32,651 nucleotides of DNA from Clostridia bacterium (GTDB lineage: Bacteria; Bacillota; Clostridia; UBA1212; UBA1255). The stretch spans positions 1-32,651 of the forward strand of contig JAGBGO010000001.1 in assembly GCA_017935905.1 (NCBI GenBank), read 5' to 3'. Made by a program: the position numbers and the translations under genes. Shown in pieces: positions 7,956 through 15,690 of this stretch. The notes beneath the pieces are model-generated. The model was not told the origin of the DNA. It made no database searches and saw only the letters and a program-made list of their open reading frames with translations. Position 1 is the stretch's first letter. Each line of letters opens with the position of its first letter.

Positions 7956-7973
7956 GCACCCGTGCGCCGCCCA

Positions 7974-8002
7974 TTGACATCTTCTGTCTGCAGGCATATA
8001 AT
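7974..8002 (+). promoter_or_regulatory. Promoter for the ribU operon
   Basis: TTGACA (7974-7979) and TATAAT (7997-8002) are both perfect hexamers separated by 17 bases. They place the transcript start just ahead of the FMN riboswitch. Confidence 0.9.
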
Positions 8003-8015
8003 ATCTCCATAAGTG

Positions 8016-8149
8016 AATATTCTTTGGGGCGAGGTGCAATTCCTCACCGGCAGTGATAGTCTGCGAAAGAAGTCCGCCGCAAGAAGCGAACTTCTCCGAA
8101 TCGGTGCAATTCCGATACCGACGGTATAGTCCGGATGGGAAAGGAAATC
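8016..8149 (+). promoter_or_regulatory. FMN riboswitch (RFN element)
   Basis: The conserved blocks of the FMN aptamer occur in order: GGGGCGAGGTGCAATTCCTC, then ACCGGCAGTGATAGTCTGCG, a variable stem-loop, CGGTGCAATTCCG, and finally CCGACGGTATAGTCCGGATG followed by GGGAAAGGA. FMN binding in this family favours a downstream terminator or hides the ribosome site. Here a clear terminator follows, so riboflavin sufficiency should switch the operon off at transcription. The outer limits of helix P1 are approximate. Confidence 0.95.
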
Positions 8150-8175
8150 ATTCTGTAAACGTCGTGTGCAAAGTA

Positions 8176-8205
8176 AATGCCCCCCACTTTCGGGGCATTT
8201 TTTGT
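8176..8205 (+). terminator. Riboswitch-controlled terminator
   Basis: AATGCCCC (8176-8183) pairs with GGGGCATT (8192-8199), and a T-run reaches about 8203. It lies between the FMN aptamer and ribU and is the likely expression platform. Confidence 0.9.
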
Positions 8206-8246
8206 TTGAAGAATATCCACTTGAATCAATTAGATGAGGTGGTTTT

Positions 8247-8798
8247 ATGCAATTGAAGAAACATTTTACAACCAAGCGACTGGTGCTTATGGCGCTTTTT
8301 GTGGCACTGAGTTATGTCATCGGTTTTTTGGAATTTCCTATTTTCCCGGCGACGCCCTATTTCAAATTGGATTTTGCCAACGTATTTATTATGCTCACCG
8401 GATTTTTGTTGGGACCGGTGGAGGGCATTATCGTGTGCGCCCTCAAGGAGCTTGTGAGCTTGATTGACAGTTCCAGCGGCGGTGCAGGGGAGGTAGCCAA
8501 TTTCTTGATGGCGTCTGCCTTTATTTTATTGCCTTCTATTGTGTATCAATTCAAGAAAGGCTTTAAGGTTGTTGCCGCCACCCTTGCAGGGGCATGCCTG
8601 CTCGGAACCGCTACTGCCCTTGTGGTGAACCGGTTCATTGTATTTCCTTTATATATGGGGGAAGCTGCCCCGGCAGTTTTTCATCAAGTTTTTTGGTTCG
8701 CAGTCGCTTTTAACTTAATCAAAACCGTTGCAGTAAGTTTGGTGACTGTGCTATTATATAAACGCTTATCCGTATTTTTGAAGAAGAAAAACATTTAG
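8247..8798 (+). CDS. ribU: Riboflavin ECF transporter S component
   Basis: This 183-residue substrate-binding membrane subunit captures riboflavin and works with shared ECF ATPase and T subunits, which are not in this window. Five to six hydrophobic helices are visible. The motif FKLDFANVFIMLTGFLLGP is characteristic of RibU-type S components, and the N-terminus (KRLVLMALFVALSYV) has the usual helix for docking to the energizing module. GAGGTGG at 8236-8242 precedes the ATG. The FMN riboswitch directly upstream makes the substrate assignment strong. Confidence 0.93.
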   Translation: MQLKKHFTTKRLVLMALFVALSYVIGFLEFPIFPATPYFKLDFANVFIMLTGFLLGPVEGIIVCALKELVSLIDSSSGGAGEVANFLMASAFILLPSIVYQFKKGFKVVAATLAGACLLGTATALVVNRFIVFPLYMGEAAPAVFHQVFWFAVAFNLIKTVAVSLVTVLLYKRLSVFLKKKNI

Positions 8799-8813
8799 GA
8801 GGCATTTTACCCT

Positions 8814-9530
8814 ATGATACTGTACTACGTTCGCCACGGCGATCCGATTTATAATCCGGATTCTCTCACGCCTTTAGGGCACAGACAGGCCGAGGCGGTG
8901 GCAAAACGGCTGGCGGTGCACGGCATCGACCGGATTTTCGCTTCTACCTCCATCCGGGCACAACTTACCGCAAAGCCCACGGCGGAAATCTTACGCAAAG
9001 AAGTGGAATTGCTGGATTTCTGCCACGAGAATCACGCGTGGAAAGAGTTTGCATATCCGGATGAGGACGGTCGGGAGCGGTGGATCTTCCATCAAGTGAA
9101 GGGAATCCAAAAACTGGTTAGCCGAGAAGTGCGGGATTTAGGGTATGCATGGTACAAGCATCCGGATTTTACCGGGCATCCTTTTCAAGCCGGAGTGGAG
9201 CGCATCGACCGAGAAGTAGACGCCTGGTTGGAAAGTCTGGGCTTTAAGCACGACCGGGAAAATGGCTGCTACACTGTATTGAAACCCAACCATGACCGCA
9301 TCGCGTTGTTTGCCCATCAAGGCTTCGGTGTGTGCTTCTTAAGCAGCGTGCTGGATATTCCTTTGCCGCTGGTTTGCACCCACTTTGACCACAGCCATAC
9401 GGGCGTTACGGTGATTGACTTTAAGCAGGTGGGGGACGTAGTGATTCCTAAAGCTTTAATGGTGGGAAACGACGGCCATATCTACAAAGAGGGTCTGCCT
9501 ACGGTGTACGATCGGGGCGAGCGGATTTGA
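8814..9530 (+). CDS. Histidine phosphatase family protein
   Basis: This 238-residue enzyme belongs to the phosphoglycerate-mutase-like superfamily. The catalytic RHG motif is at residues 7-9 (His8 is the phosphoacceptor), the SIRAQLTAKPTA segment carries the second Arg region, and LFAHQG provides the later conserved His. Such enzymes remove phosphate from sugars, nucleotides or cofactors, and the substrate cannot be read from the sequence. It starts 15 bases after ribU with AGGAGG at 8797-8802 and no promoter of its own, so it should be under the same FMN riboswitch. That suggests a flavin-related phosphate ester as substrate, which is inference. No terminator follows; the glnA promoter begins just past the stop. 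Confidence 0.85.
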   Translation: MILYYVRHGDPIYNPDSLTPLGHRQAEAVAKRLAVHGIDRIFASTSIRAQLTAKPTAEILRKEVELLDFCHENHAWKEFAYPDEDGRERWIFHQVKGIQKLVSREVRDLGYAWYKHPDFTGHPFQAGVERIDREVDAWLESLGFKHDRENGCYTVLKPNHDRIALFAHQGFGVCFLSSVLDIPLPLVCTHFDHSHTGVTVIDFKQVGDVVIPKALMVGNDGHIYKEGLPTVYDRGERI

Positions 9531-9552
9531 GTCACGGTAAAATACTTTTTCG

Positions 9553-9581
9553 TTGACTGGAAAGTTCATTAGGATTATAAT
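9553..9581 (+). promoter_or_regulatory. glnA promoter
   Basis: TTGACT (9553-9558) and TATAAT (9576-9581) are separated by 17 bases, giving glnA its own strong promoter. I see no clear GlnR- or TnrA-type palindrome next to it. Confidence 0.85.
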
Positions 9582-9624
9582 AAACAGGTATTTAAATCGC
9601 ATTTTACAAGAAAAGAGGTTTATT

Positions 9625-11049
9625 ATGGCAAAAACTGCACAGGATATCATGCAAATGATTCAAGAACATGATATTAAGATGGTAGATTTCAAAATGGTGG
9701 ACATTCAAGGTCAGTACCGCCACGTAACCATTCCGGCTGCGCATTTTAACGAGAAGACGTTAACCAGCGGCGTAGGTTTTGACGCTTCTAACTACGGCTA
9801 CGCAGTCGTAGAGAAGAGCGATATGGTATTTATTCCCGATCCGGATACGGCGGCAATTGATCCCTTCTGTGAGATTCCCACTTTGTCTATGACCGGTAAC
9901 GCGATGATCATTGGTCATCCGGAGAACCGTCCCCTTGCCCAATATCCCAGAAATATCGTATTGGCTGCAGAGCAATATTTGAAGGACAGCGGAATTGCAG
10001 ATACGATGTTGATACTTCCGGAGTTTGAGTTCTATTTGTTCGATCAAGTAGGTTGGCAGGTTGAACCCAACGCTGTTAGTATGTCCTTGGATGCAAACCA
10101 AGCGCACTGGAACAGCTCTACAGACGGTATGGGTTGCGTCATTCAAAAGCAGAAAGGCTACCACGTGGCAAAACCCTTTGATCCTACGTACGAGTGCAGA
10201 AGCGAAATGTGCTTGCTCATGGAAGAAGCCGGCATTCCCATTAAGTATCACCATCCCGAAGTAGGTGGCTCCGGTCAGTTTGAAATCGAGCCTCAACTGG
10301 GGCAGATGTCCAAGATGGCGGACGCGACTATGATGATTAAGTACATCATCCGCAACGTTGCTTTGAAGCACGGTTTGAGTGCCACGTTTATGCCGAAACC
10401 CATTTTCGGCGAGGCCGGCAGCGGTATGCACGTACACATGCTTCTTTTGAAAGACGGCGAGCCTGTATTCTCCGACGATAACGGTTATTCTCATTTGAGC
10501 CAGACAGCCCACTACTTTATGGGTGGCTTGCTGAAGCACATTGCTTCTCTTTGTGCCATTACAAACCCCAGCACCAACTCCTTTAAGCGTTTGGTGCCCG
10601 GCTATGAAGCACCGGTTACCGTAGGCTATGCAACCTCCAACCGCAGTGCGGTTATTCGTATTCCGGCTTATGCCAAGACGCCCAATATGCGTCGTTTCGA
10701 ACTTCGGAACCCGGATGCTACTTGTAACCCCTACTTCTGTTATGCGGCTATTTTGATGGCAGGTATTGACGGTATCAAGAATAAGATCGATCCCCACGAG
10801 AACGGCTGGGGTCCTTACGATATGAACTTGTTCAATCTTCCTGAGGAAGAGAAGAAGAAGCTCAAAGGTCTTCCCACTACGTTGGAAGCGGCTTTGGATG
10901 CGTTGGAAGCCGATCACGACTACTTGACCGCAGGCGGTGTATTCCCCGAAATCCTTTTGGAGAACTTCATCAAGACCAAGCGTGCAGAGTGCAGACAATT
11001 GGCCAATATTCCCACACCGGCAGAGTTTGAGAAGTATTATAATCTGTAA
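9625..11049 (+). CDS. glnA: Glutamine synthetase, type I
   Basis: This 474-residue enzyme condenses ammonia and glutamate to glutamine using ATP, normally as a cytosolic dodecamer. I start at the ATG at 9625 (MAKTAQDIMQMIQ), with AAAGAGG at 9612-9618; upstream codons in the same frame lie over the promoter. Family signatures are LPEFEFYLFD, GSGMHVHM, the ATP-binding stretch TNSFKRLVPGYEAP and the NRSAVIRIP loop. The C-terminal part aligns better with the adenylylated (beta) branch than with the short Bacillus type. However, the residue equivalent to the adenylylated Tyr is Phe (MNLFNLPEEE against KNLYDLPPEE in E. coli), so this mode of control should be absent. It is monocistronic, with its own promoter and terminator. 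Confidence 0.95.
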   Translation: MAKTAQDIMQMIQEHDIKMVDFKMVDIQGQYRHVTIPAAHFNEKTLTSGVGFDASNYGYAVVEKSDMVFIPDPDTAAIDPFCEIPTLSMTGNAMIIGHPENRPLAQYPRNIVLAAEQYLKDSGIADTMLILPEFEFYLFDQVGWQVEPNAVSMSLDANQAHWNSSTDGMGCVIQKQKGYHVAKPFDPTYECRSEMCLLMEEAGIPIKYHHPEVGGSGQFEIEPQLGQMSKMADATMMIKYIIRNVALKHGLSATFMPKPIFGEAGSGMHVHMLLLKDGEPVFSDDNGYSHLSQTAHYFMGGLLKHIASLCAITNPSTNSFKRLVPGYEAPVTVGYATSNRSAVIRIPAYAKTPNMRRFELRNPDATCNPYFCYAAILMAGIDGIKNKIDPHENGWGPYDMNLFNLPEEEKKKLKGLPTTLEAALDALEADHDYLTAGGVFPEILLENFIKTKRAECRQLANIPTPAEFEKYYNL

Positions 11050-11067
11050 TTGTTTTGTTTCGTGAAG

Positions 11068-11096
11068 AACGCCTCGCGGTATGCGGGGCGTTTTTC
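11068..11096 (+). terminator. glnA terminator
   Basis: AACGCCTCGC (11068-11077) pairs with GCGGGGCGTT (11083-11092), with one wobble pair and a 5-base loop, followed by a T-run to about 11095. Confidence 0.9.
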
Positions 11097-11174
11097 TATG
11101 GGATCCTTTCCTGGGTTGCTGAAGAAATCAAGGGGATTTTTTCTGGAAAAGGGAGCAAACTCTGCTTTTTACGG

Positions 11175-11212
11175 TAAAATGGCCGAAAAATCGAAAAATT
11201 TTCGGTATTTTA
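11175..11212. repeat. AT-rich nested dyad in the glnA-pflA gap
   Basis: The outer arms TAAAAT (11175-11180) and ATTTTA (11207-11212) flank the inner arms CCGAAAA (11183-11189) and TTTTCGG (11199-11205). The gap 11050-11446 holds, in order, the glnA terminator, this dyad, the TATATTGT dyad, a promoter and a ZTP riboswitch. I see no gene in it. A similar A/T-rich, CGAAAA-bearing inverted repeat lies at 24249-24313. Confidence 0.5.
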
Positions 11213-11262
11213 CGAAATCTAAAACCAGGAGGATACTTTGTTCACAAAATATCCATATAATG

Positions 11263-11291
11263 TATATTGTAAATTTATTAAACACAATATA
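11263..11291. promoter_or_regulatory. Dyad operator abutting the pfl promoter (Rex-like?)
   Basis: TATATTGT (11263-11270) and ACAATATA (11284-11291) are perfect inverted arms with a 13-base spacer. The right arm touches the -35 hexamer, so a bound protein would block RNA polymerase. Within it, TTGTAAATTTATTAAACA matches the clostridial Rex pattern TTGTTAA-N4-TTAACAA at about 11 of 14 fixed positions. Rex senses NADH/NAD and commonly controls fermentation genes, so control of pfl would make sense. The assignment is inference. Confidence 0.45.
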
Positions 11292-11320
11292 TTGACACTG
11301 TTCTCTGTGTAATGTATAAT
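11292..11320 (+). promoter_or_regulatory. pflA-pflB promoter
   Basis: TTGACA (11292-11297) and TATAAT (11315-11320) are perfect hexamers at 17 bases. The transcript should begin at about 11327, right at the ZTP aptamer. Confidence 0.92.
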
Positions 11321-11325
11321 ACAAA

Positions 11326-11396
11326 CAGTCATGTGACTGACGGAAGTGGATTACCACATGGAGCATGACAGGAAAAGCCGACCGTCTGGGCATGAG
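11326..11396 (+). promoter_or_regulatory. ZTP/ZMP riboswitch (pfl motif)
   Basis: All core helices of the pfl motif can be drawn. P1 is GTCATG (11328-11333) with CATGAC (11364-11369). P2 is GTGG (11346-11349) with CCAC (11354-11357). The pseudoknot is GACGG (11339-11343) with CCGTC (11382-11386), which replaces the usual GGCGG/CCGCC by a compensated change. The conserved CTGGGCA follows at 11386-11392, and GGAGCA lies at 11360-11365. The family binds the purine intermediate ZTP and turns on folate and formate genes when 10-formyl-THF is short. pfl supplies formate, so the gene context fits. Confidence 0.9.
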
Positions 11397-11417
11397 ATGT
11401 CCGGAAGGCCGTTTTTT
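11380..11417 (+). terminator. ZTP riboswitch terminator
   Basis: TCTGGGCAT (11385-11393) can pair with ATGTCCGGA (11397-11405), and flanking bases extend the stem to the run of seven T at 11412-11418. The stem uses the same bases as the aptamer pseudoknot, so ligand binding should prevent termination. Confidence 0.85.
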
Positions 11418-11446
11418 TAACCCCTAAAGACACAAGAGGAGGCAGT

Positions 11447-12181
11447 ATGAAGTCAGGAAGAATACGTTCTGTTGAAACTATGGGTTTAGTAGACGGACCG
11501 GGTATTCGCACCGTGATTTTTCTGCAAGGTTGCCATCTTCGCTGTAAGTTCTGCCATAACCCGGAGAGTTGGGCGGTAAATGGGGGAGAGGAAGTGGATG
11601 CGGAAACTTTATTTCAAAAGATACTGCGTTTTCGACCTTATTTTGAAAGAAGCGGTGGGGGTGTAACATTCTCCGGCGGAGAACCTTTGTTGCAACCGGA
11701 ATTCTTGCTGGAAATGCTGAAACGGTGCAAAACAGAGGGAATTCACACCTGTATCGATACTGCCGGCGTAGGCCTTGGACAGTATGACGAAATTCTTCGG
11801 TATACGGATTTGGTGCTGTACGACGTGAAAGCCCTTACCGAAGAAACCTACAAAACACTTTGCGGAAGAAGTATTGAAGAAACAGAACGTTTCCAAGAGG
11901 CCCTTCGCAAAGCGGGCACCAAAACCATTGTGCGTCAAGTGGTGATTCCCGGGTGGAATGATCAAGACGAATATATGGCGGCGCTCAAACAGTACATTGA
12001 AAGCAACATTCCCACAGCGATATCCGTGGAATTACTTCCGTATCACTTGCTGGGCGTGCATAAATATAAGACATTAGGGCTTCCGGAACCCATGCCGGGA
12101 ACGGAGGCTATGGATAAAGAAAGGGTAAAGGAATTGTATCAGAAATATTTTACCCGCACCACAATGAAAGAAGAGGAGTGA
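11447..12181 (+). CDS. pflA: Pyruvate formate-lyase activating enzyme
   Basis: This 244-residue radical SAM enzyme installs the glycyl radical on PflB. Its cluster-binding Cys29, Cys33 and Cys36 lie in [15 protein letters not shown], and [11 protein letters not shown] is the SAM-contacting GGE motif. The N-terminal [17 protein letters not shown] is diagnostic of the PFL activase group. GAGGAGG at 11436-11442 precedes the ATG. It comes before pflB, with five bases between stop and start; the pflB-pflA order is more common elsewhere. Both genes lie under the ZTP riboswitch. Activity requires anaerobic conditions. Confidence 0.95.
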   Translation: MKSGRIRSVETMGLVDGPGIRTVIFLQGCHLRCKFCHNPESWAVNGGEEVDAETLFQKILRFRPYFERSGGGVTFSGGEPLLQPEFLLEMLKRCKTEGIHTCIDTAGVGLGQYDEILRYTDLVLYDVKALTEETYKTLCGRSIEETERFQEALRKAGTKTIVRQVVIPGWNDQDEYMAALKQYIESNIPTAISVELLPYHLLGVHKYKTLGLPEPMPGTEAMDKERVKELYQKYFTRTTMKEEE

Positions 12182-12186
12182 GCAAC

Positions 12187-14418
12187 ATGGCAGAAAGAAA
12201 ACCTTTTAACGGCGGCAGATGGCAAGAAAAGGTCGACGTCCGGGATTTCATACAGAGAAACTACACGTTATATGAAGGCGACAGTTCTTTCTTGGCAGGC
12301 CCTACAAAGAAAACAGAGAAAGTGTGGGCTCGGTGCGCCCAGTTGTTGCAAGAAGAAATTGCAAAAGGCGGCGTGTTGGATGTAGAAACGGACAAGATTT
12401 CCGGAATCTGCAATTTTGAACCCGGATATATTGATCAAGAGAATGAAGTTATCGTTGGTCTTCAGACGGACAAACCCTTAAAGCGTATGGTAAATCCTTA
12501 TGGTGGTATGCGCATGGCGGAAGCAAGCCTCAAAGCCTACGGATATACCCTTCGTGAAGACGTGAAGCAATGTTTCACCGAATACAGAAAGACCCACAAC
12601 CAGGGCGTATTTGATGCTTATCCGGCATCTGTGCGCAAGGCACGACACGCAGGCCTTATTACGGGACTTCCCGATGCCTACGGCCGCGGTCGTATTATCG
12701 GAGATTACCGTCGCGTAGCTTTGTATGGTACGGAACGTTTGATTCAGCAAAAACGGGAAGATCTGGATGCTTTGGATTTGGAGATGAAGGACTCTGTGAT
12801 TCAGCTTCGGGAAGAAGTTTCCATGCAGATTAAGGCACTCCAAGATATGGAGAAGATGGCAGACAGCTACGGCGTGGATATTCGCAAGCCTGCTGTTTCT
12901 GCAAAGGAAGCGGTACAAGCTGTTTATATGGGTTATTTGGCCGGTATTAAAGAGAACAACGGCGCTGCAACTTCTTTAGGAAGAACTTCTACGTTCTTGG
13001 ATATTTATATTCAGAGAGATTTGGAAGCCGGTATCATTACCGAGGCAGAGGCTCAGGAATTGATTGACCAATTTATTATTAAATTGCGATTGGTTCGTCA
13101 TTTGCGTACGCCGGAATATAACGAACTTTTTGGCGGCGATCCTACGTGGGTAACGGAATCCGTTGGCGGTATGAGTGTAAACGGAAAGCCTTTGGTTACC
13201 AAAAACTCCTTCCGTTATTTGCATACGCTGATCAATTTGGGCACCTCGCCGGAACCTAACTTGACTATTTTGTGGGATGAGCGTTTGCCGGAGAATTTCA
13301 AACAATACTGTGCGGAAATTTCTATTAAGACCGATGCGGTGCAATACGAGAATGATATGGTAATGCGTCCTATTTACGGAGACGATTACGCGATTGCTTG
13401 CTGCGTATCTGCGATGACCTTAGGTAAACAAATGCAGTATTTTGGTGCCCGCTGTAACTTGGCAAAGAGTTTACTCTACGCCATTAACGGCGGTCGGGAT
13501 GAGCTTTCCGGAGAAGTGGTCGTGCCCAATATTCCGGAACTCAAGAATAAGGAAATGCTGGACTTCGATGAAGTTTGGCAGAATTACAAGAAGGTTCTTT
13601 CCAATGTGGCGTGGATTTACGTGAAAGCCAACAACATTATCCACTATATGCATGATAAGTATGCGTATGAAGCCAGCCAATTGGCGCTTCATAAGACGGA
13701 TCCGGAGAAGTTGATGGCCTTTGGTGTTGCGGGGATCTCCGTAGCAGCTGACAGCTTGTCTGCGATTAAGTTTGCTAAAGTGCGGGCAATTCGTAACGAG
13801 CAGGGTATTGCCGTGGATTTCGAAACCGTAGGGGAATTTCCTAAATACGGTAACGATGATGATCGGGTAGATTTGATCGCCGTGGAGATTGTATCGAAGT
13901 TTGCCCACGAACTTAAGAAACATCCTTTGCATCGGAATGCAAAGCACACTTTGTCTGTACTTACCATTACCAGTAACGTAACCTACGGTAAGAAGACCGG
14001 CACTACGCCGGATGGACGTAAGTTGGGCGAACCTTTAGCGCCCGGTGCAAATCCTATGCACGGTCGTGATCTTTCCGGCGCTTTGGCATCCTTGAATTCC
14101 GTTGCCAAGATTCCCTACCGGGGCGTGTGCCAAGACGGTGTTTCTAACACCTTCTCCATTGTGCCGGAAGCTCTGGGTAAAGACGAAGACCAGCGCCGTC
14201 GTAATTTGGTTAATATCTTGGATGGATATTTTGATCAAGGCGCGCAGCACTTAAACGTGAACGTAATGAATCGGGAGATGCTGATGGATGCCTACGAACA
14301 TCCGGAGAAATACCCTATGCTCACCATTCGTGTGTCCGGCTATGCGGTGAACTTCCACCGTTTGTCCAAGGAGCAGCAGTTGGAGGTTATTTCCAGAACG
14401 TTCCACGAGAGTGTGTAA
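12187..14418 (+). CDS. pflB: Pyruvate formate-lyase
   Basis: This 743-residue glycyl radical enzyme converts pyruvate and CoA to acetyl-CoA and formate in the cytosol. The catalytic cysteine pair is Cys405-Cys406 (IACCVSAM), and the radical-bearing residue is Gly718 in RVSGYAV, 26 residues from the C-terminus. I start at the ATG at 12187 ([10 protein letters not shown]), because GAGGAG at 12173-12178 is spaced correctly for it; a GTG at 12178 has no room for a ribosome site. Length and motifs are normal. A damaged, deleted relative of its C-terminal part lies at 17983-18213. Confidence 0.97.
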   Translation: MAERKPFNGGRWQEKVDVRDFIQRNYTLYEGDSSFLAGPTKKTEKVWARCAQLLQEEIAKGGVLDVETDKISGICNFEPGYIDQENEVIVGLQTDKPLKRMVNPYGGMRMAEASLKAYGYTLREDVKQCFTEYRKTHNQGVFDAYPASVRKARHAGLITGLPDAYGRGRIIGDYRRVALYGTERLIQQKREDLDALDLEMKDSVIQLREEVSMQIKALQDMEKMADSYGVDIRKPAVSAKEAVQAVYMGYLAGIKENNGAATSLGRTSTFLDIYIQRDLEAGIITEAEAQELIDQFIIKLRLVRHLRTPEYNELFGGDPTWVTESVGGMSVNGKPLVTKNSFRYLHTLINLGTSPEPNLTILWDERLPENFKQYCAEISIKTDAVQYENDMVMRPIYGDDYAIACCVSAMTLGKQMQYFGARCNLAKSLLYAINGGRDELSGEVVVPNIPELKNKEMLDFDEVWQNYKKVLSNVAWIYVKANNIIHYMHDKYAYEASQLALHKTDPEKLMAFGVAGISVAADSLSAIKFAKVRAIRNEQGIAVDFETVGEFPKYGNDDDRVDLIAVEIVSKFAHELKKHPLHRNAKHTLSVLTITSNVTYGKKTGTTPDGRKLGEPLAPGANPMHGRDLSGALASLNSVAKIPYRGVCQDGVSNTFSIVPEALGKDEDQRRRNLVNILDGYFDQGAQHLNVNVMNREMLMDAYEHPEKYPMLTIRVSGYAVNFHRLSKEQQLEVISRTFHESV

Positions 14419-14446
14419 GAAACGCGCTAATGGGTTAAATCGTACG

Positions 14447-14475
14447 AAAAGCCGGGTTATTAACCCGGCTTTTTT
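14447..14475. terminator. Bidirectional terminator
   Basis: AAAAGCCGGGTT (14447-14458) and AACCCGGCTTTT (14462-14473) form a perfect 12-base stem with a 3-base loop, and more T follow on the plus side. It ends both pflB and the converging exporter operon. Confidence 0.92.
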
Positions 14476-14476
14476 A

Positions 14477-14926
14477 CTATTTTAACCCACTGAACTTCCA
14501 TTTTACCCGCCATCGAGATAATGCTGATACCACAATAATGCCCAGCGCCAGTGCAGCCGCCATCTCCACCGTAGCCACCGCTTTGACTACGAAATCGTCC
14601 GACAAACCTTGAAAGGCTGATGCCATGGTATAGTACAAAGAACTTCCCGGAATTAGGGGAATCAATGCGGTGATGGAAATGGGTGTTGCCGGTGTCTTCA
14701 AAATCCGAGCAATGACTTGGGCATACACAGAAACCAGCAGGGAAACGATAAAATAATTCAAAGGCTCAGTGGTAATCCATTCTCCAAGCGCTAAACAAAG
14801 TCCCCATGCCAGAAAACCACCGAACGCGGCAGTCAACAAGCGACGACCGCGGATGTTAAACAAGATCCCAAAACCTAAAGAGCCTACAAAAGCCGTACAC
14901 AACTGAATCCAATCCAATTTATTCAT
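14477..14926 (-). CDS. Threonine/serine exporter, small subunit (ThrE_2-like)
   Basis: This 149-residue, mostly hydrophobic protein has four to five helices. The motif TALIPLIPGSSLYYTM matches the C-terminal half of ThrE-type exporters (the family once called DUF3815), which contains a PG motif in a re-entrant segment. In many Firmicutes ThrE is split into two subunits encoded side by side, as here. The start overlaps the stop of the larger subunit as ATGA, so translation is coupled. The protein would export threonine or serine across the cytoplasmic membrane. The substrate is inferred from the family alone. Confidence 0.85.
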   Translation of the reverse strand: MNKLDWIQLCTAFVGSLGFGILFNIRGRRLLTAAFGGFLAWGLCLALGEWITTEPLNYFIVSLLVSVYAQVIARILKTPATPISITALIPLIPGSSLYYTMASAFQGLSDDFVVKAVATVEMAAALALGIIVVSALSRWRVKWKFSGLK

Positions 14927-15690
14927 AGACCTGCACCTCCCGTAATGAATACGGCGGCAAAGAAACCGCCTGCAATGGCAAGGGCTGTAATGCAGGCTTC
15001 GATGGTACGAAGGAGTCCTGCAATGCTGTCGCCTACAAATAAATCACGCAGGGCATTGGTAAGACCGATGCCGGGAATTAGCGTCATAATGTTGCCGATC
15101 ATCACTTTGTCCACGCCGGATACAAAACCTAAGTGCAGTGCCAGCAGGGAAACCAATGTCGCAACCAAAGATGCTACAAATTTCGTGAAAATCTTATTGG
15201 ATATGGTTCTGTCGCATAGCCAAATAGATGTGCGCATTAACAATCCCACAATAAGTGAGACGCCGGCTTCCGGAAATCCGCCGCCAAAGAATAAAGTGAA
15301 AGCTCCGGCAATTATTCCGTAACAACAAAAATCCAACCAAAGAGGATAATGCTTGGTTTGGGCTGTAATGCTGTGCAGTTTGACTCGGATTGCCTCCGGC
15401 GCGGGGTGATCTTTACAAATCCAACGGGAACAATCATTTAACGCGTGAAGTTTCTCAAAATCGGAAGCTGTTTCAGAAATCCTGCGAGTTTGCGTATAGG
15501 AATTTCCGTCCGCTGTGTGGACGGTGACCACCATACTGCTGGTAATAATAAAAACATCTGTCTGGGTGGCGCCGTACGTCCGGAGAATGGTACATAAACT
15601 TTCTTCAATCCAATGGACTTCACCGCCGCAAACCAGCATTTGCTGCCCTAAATCCATAACACAATCTAATAATTGTTCCGTCGCATTCAT
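14923..15690 (-). CDS. Threonine/serine exporter, large subunit (ThrE/DUF1212-like)
   Basis: This 255-residue protein has a soluble N-terminal part (about 1-110) carrying GGEVHWIEESLCTIL and a stretch resembling FIITSSMVVTVHTADG, both typical of the ThrE N-terminal domain. About five membrane helices follow, with IGNIMTLIPGIGLTNALRD as the conserved pore-like motif. It overlaps the AraC regulator stop upstream and the small subunit downstream, both as ATGA. The three genes therefore form one leftward transcript, and the regulator probably controls the exporter or is tuned by the same signal. Confidence 0.88.
   Translation of the reverse strand: MNATEQLLDCVMDLGQQMLVCGGEVHWIEESLCTILRTYGATQTDVFIITSSMVVTVHTADGNSYTQTRRISETASDFEKLHALNDCSRWICKDHPAPEAIRVKLHSITAQTKHYPLWLDFCCYGIIAGAFTLFFGGGFPEAGVSLIVGLLMRTSIWLCDRTISNKIFTKFVASLVATLVSLLALHLGFVSGVDKVMIGNIMTLIPGIGLTNALRDLFVGDSIAGLLRTIEACITALAIAGGFFAAVFITGGAGL

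Noticed and set aside
9760-10998. A 412-codon frame antisense to glnA
   Set aside because: It is a mirror of a well-supported gene, with no ribosome site or family resemblance.
11238-11312. A 24-codon frame from TTG after AGGAGG before the pfl promoter
   Set aside because: It crosses the operator and -35 region, and its composition is that of AT-rich regulatory DNA.
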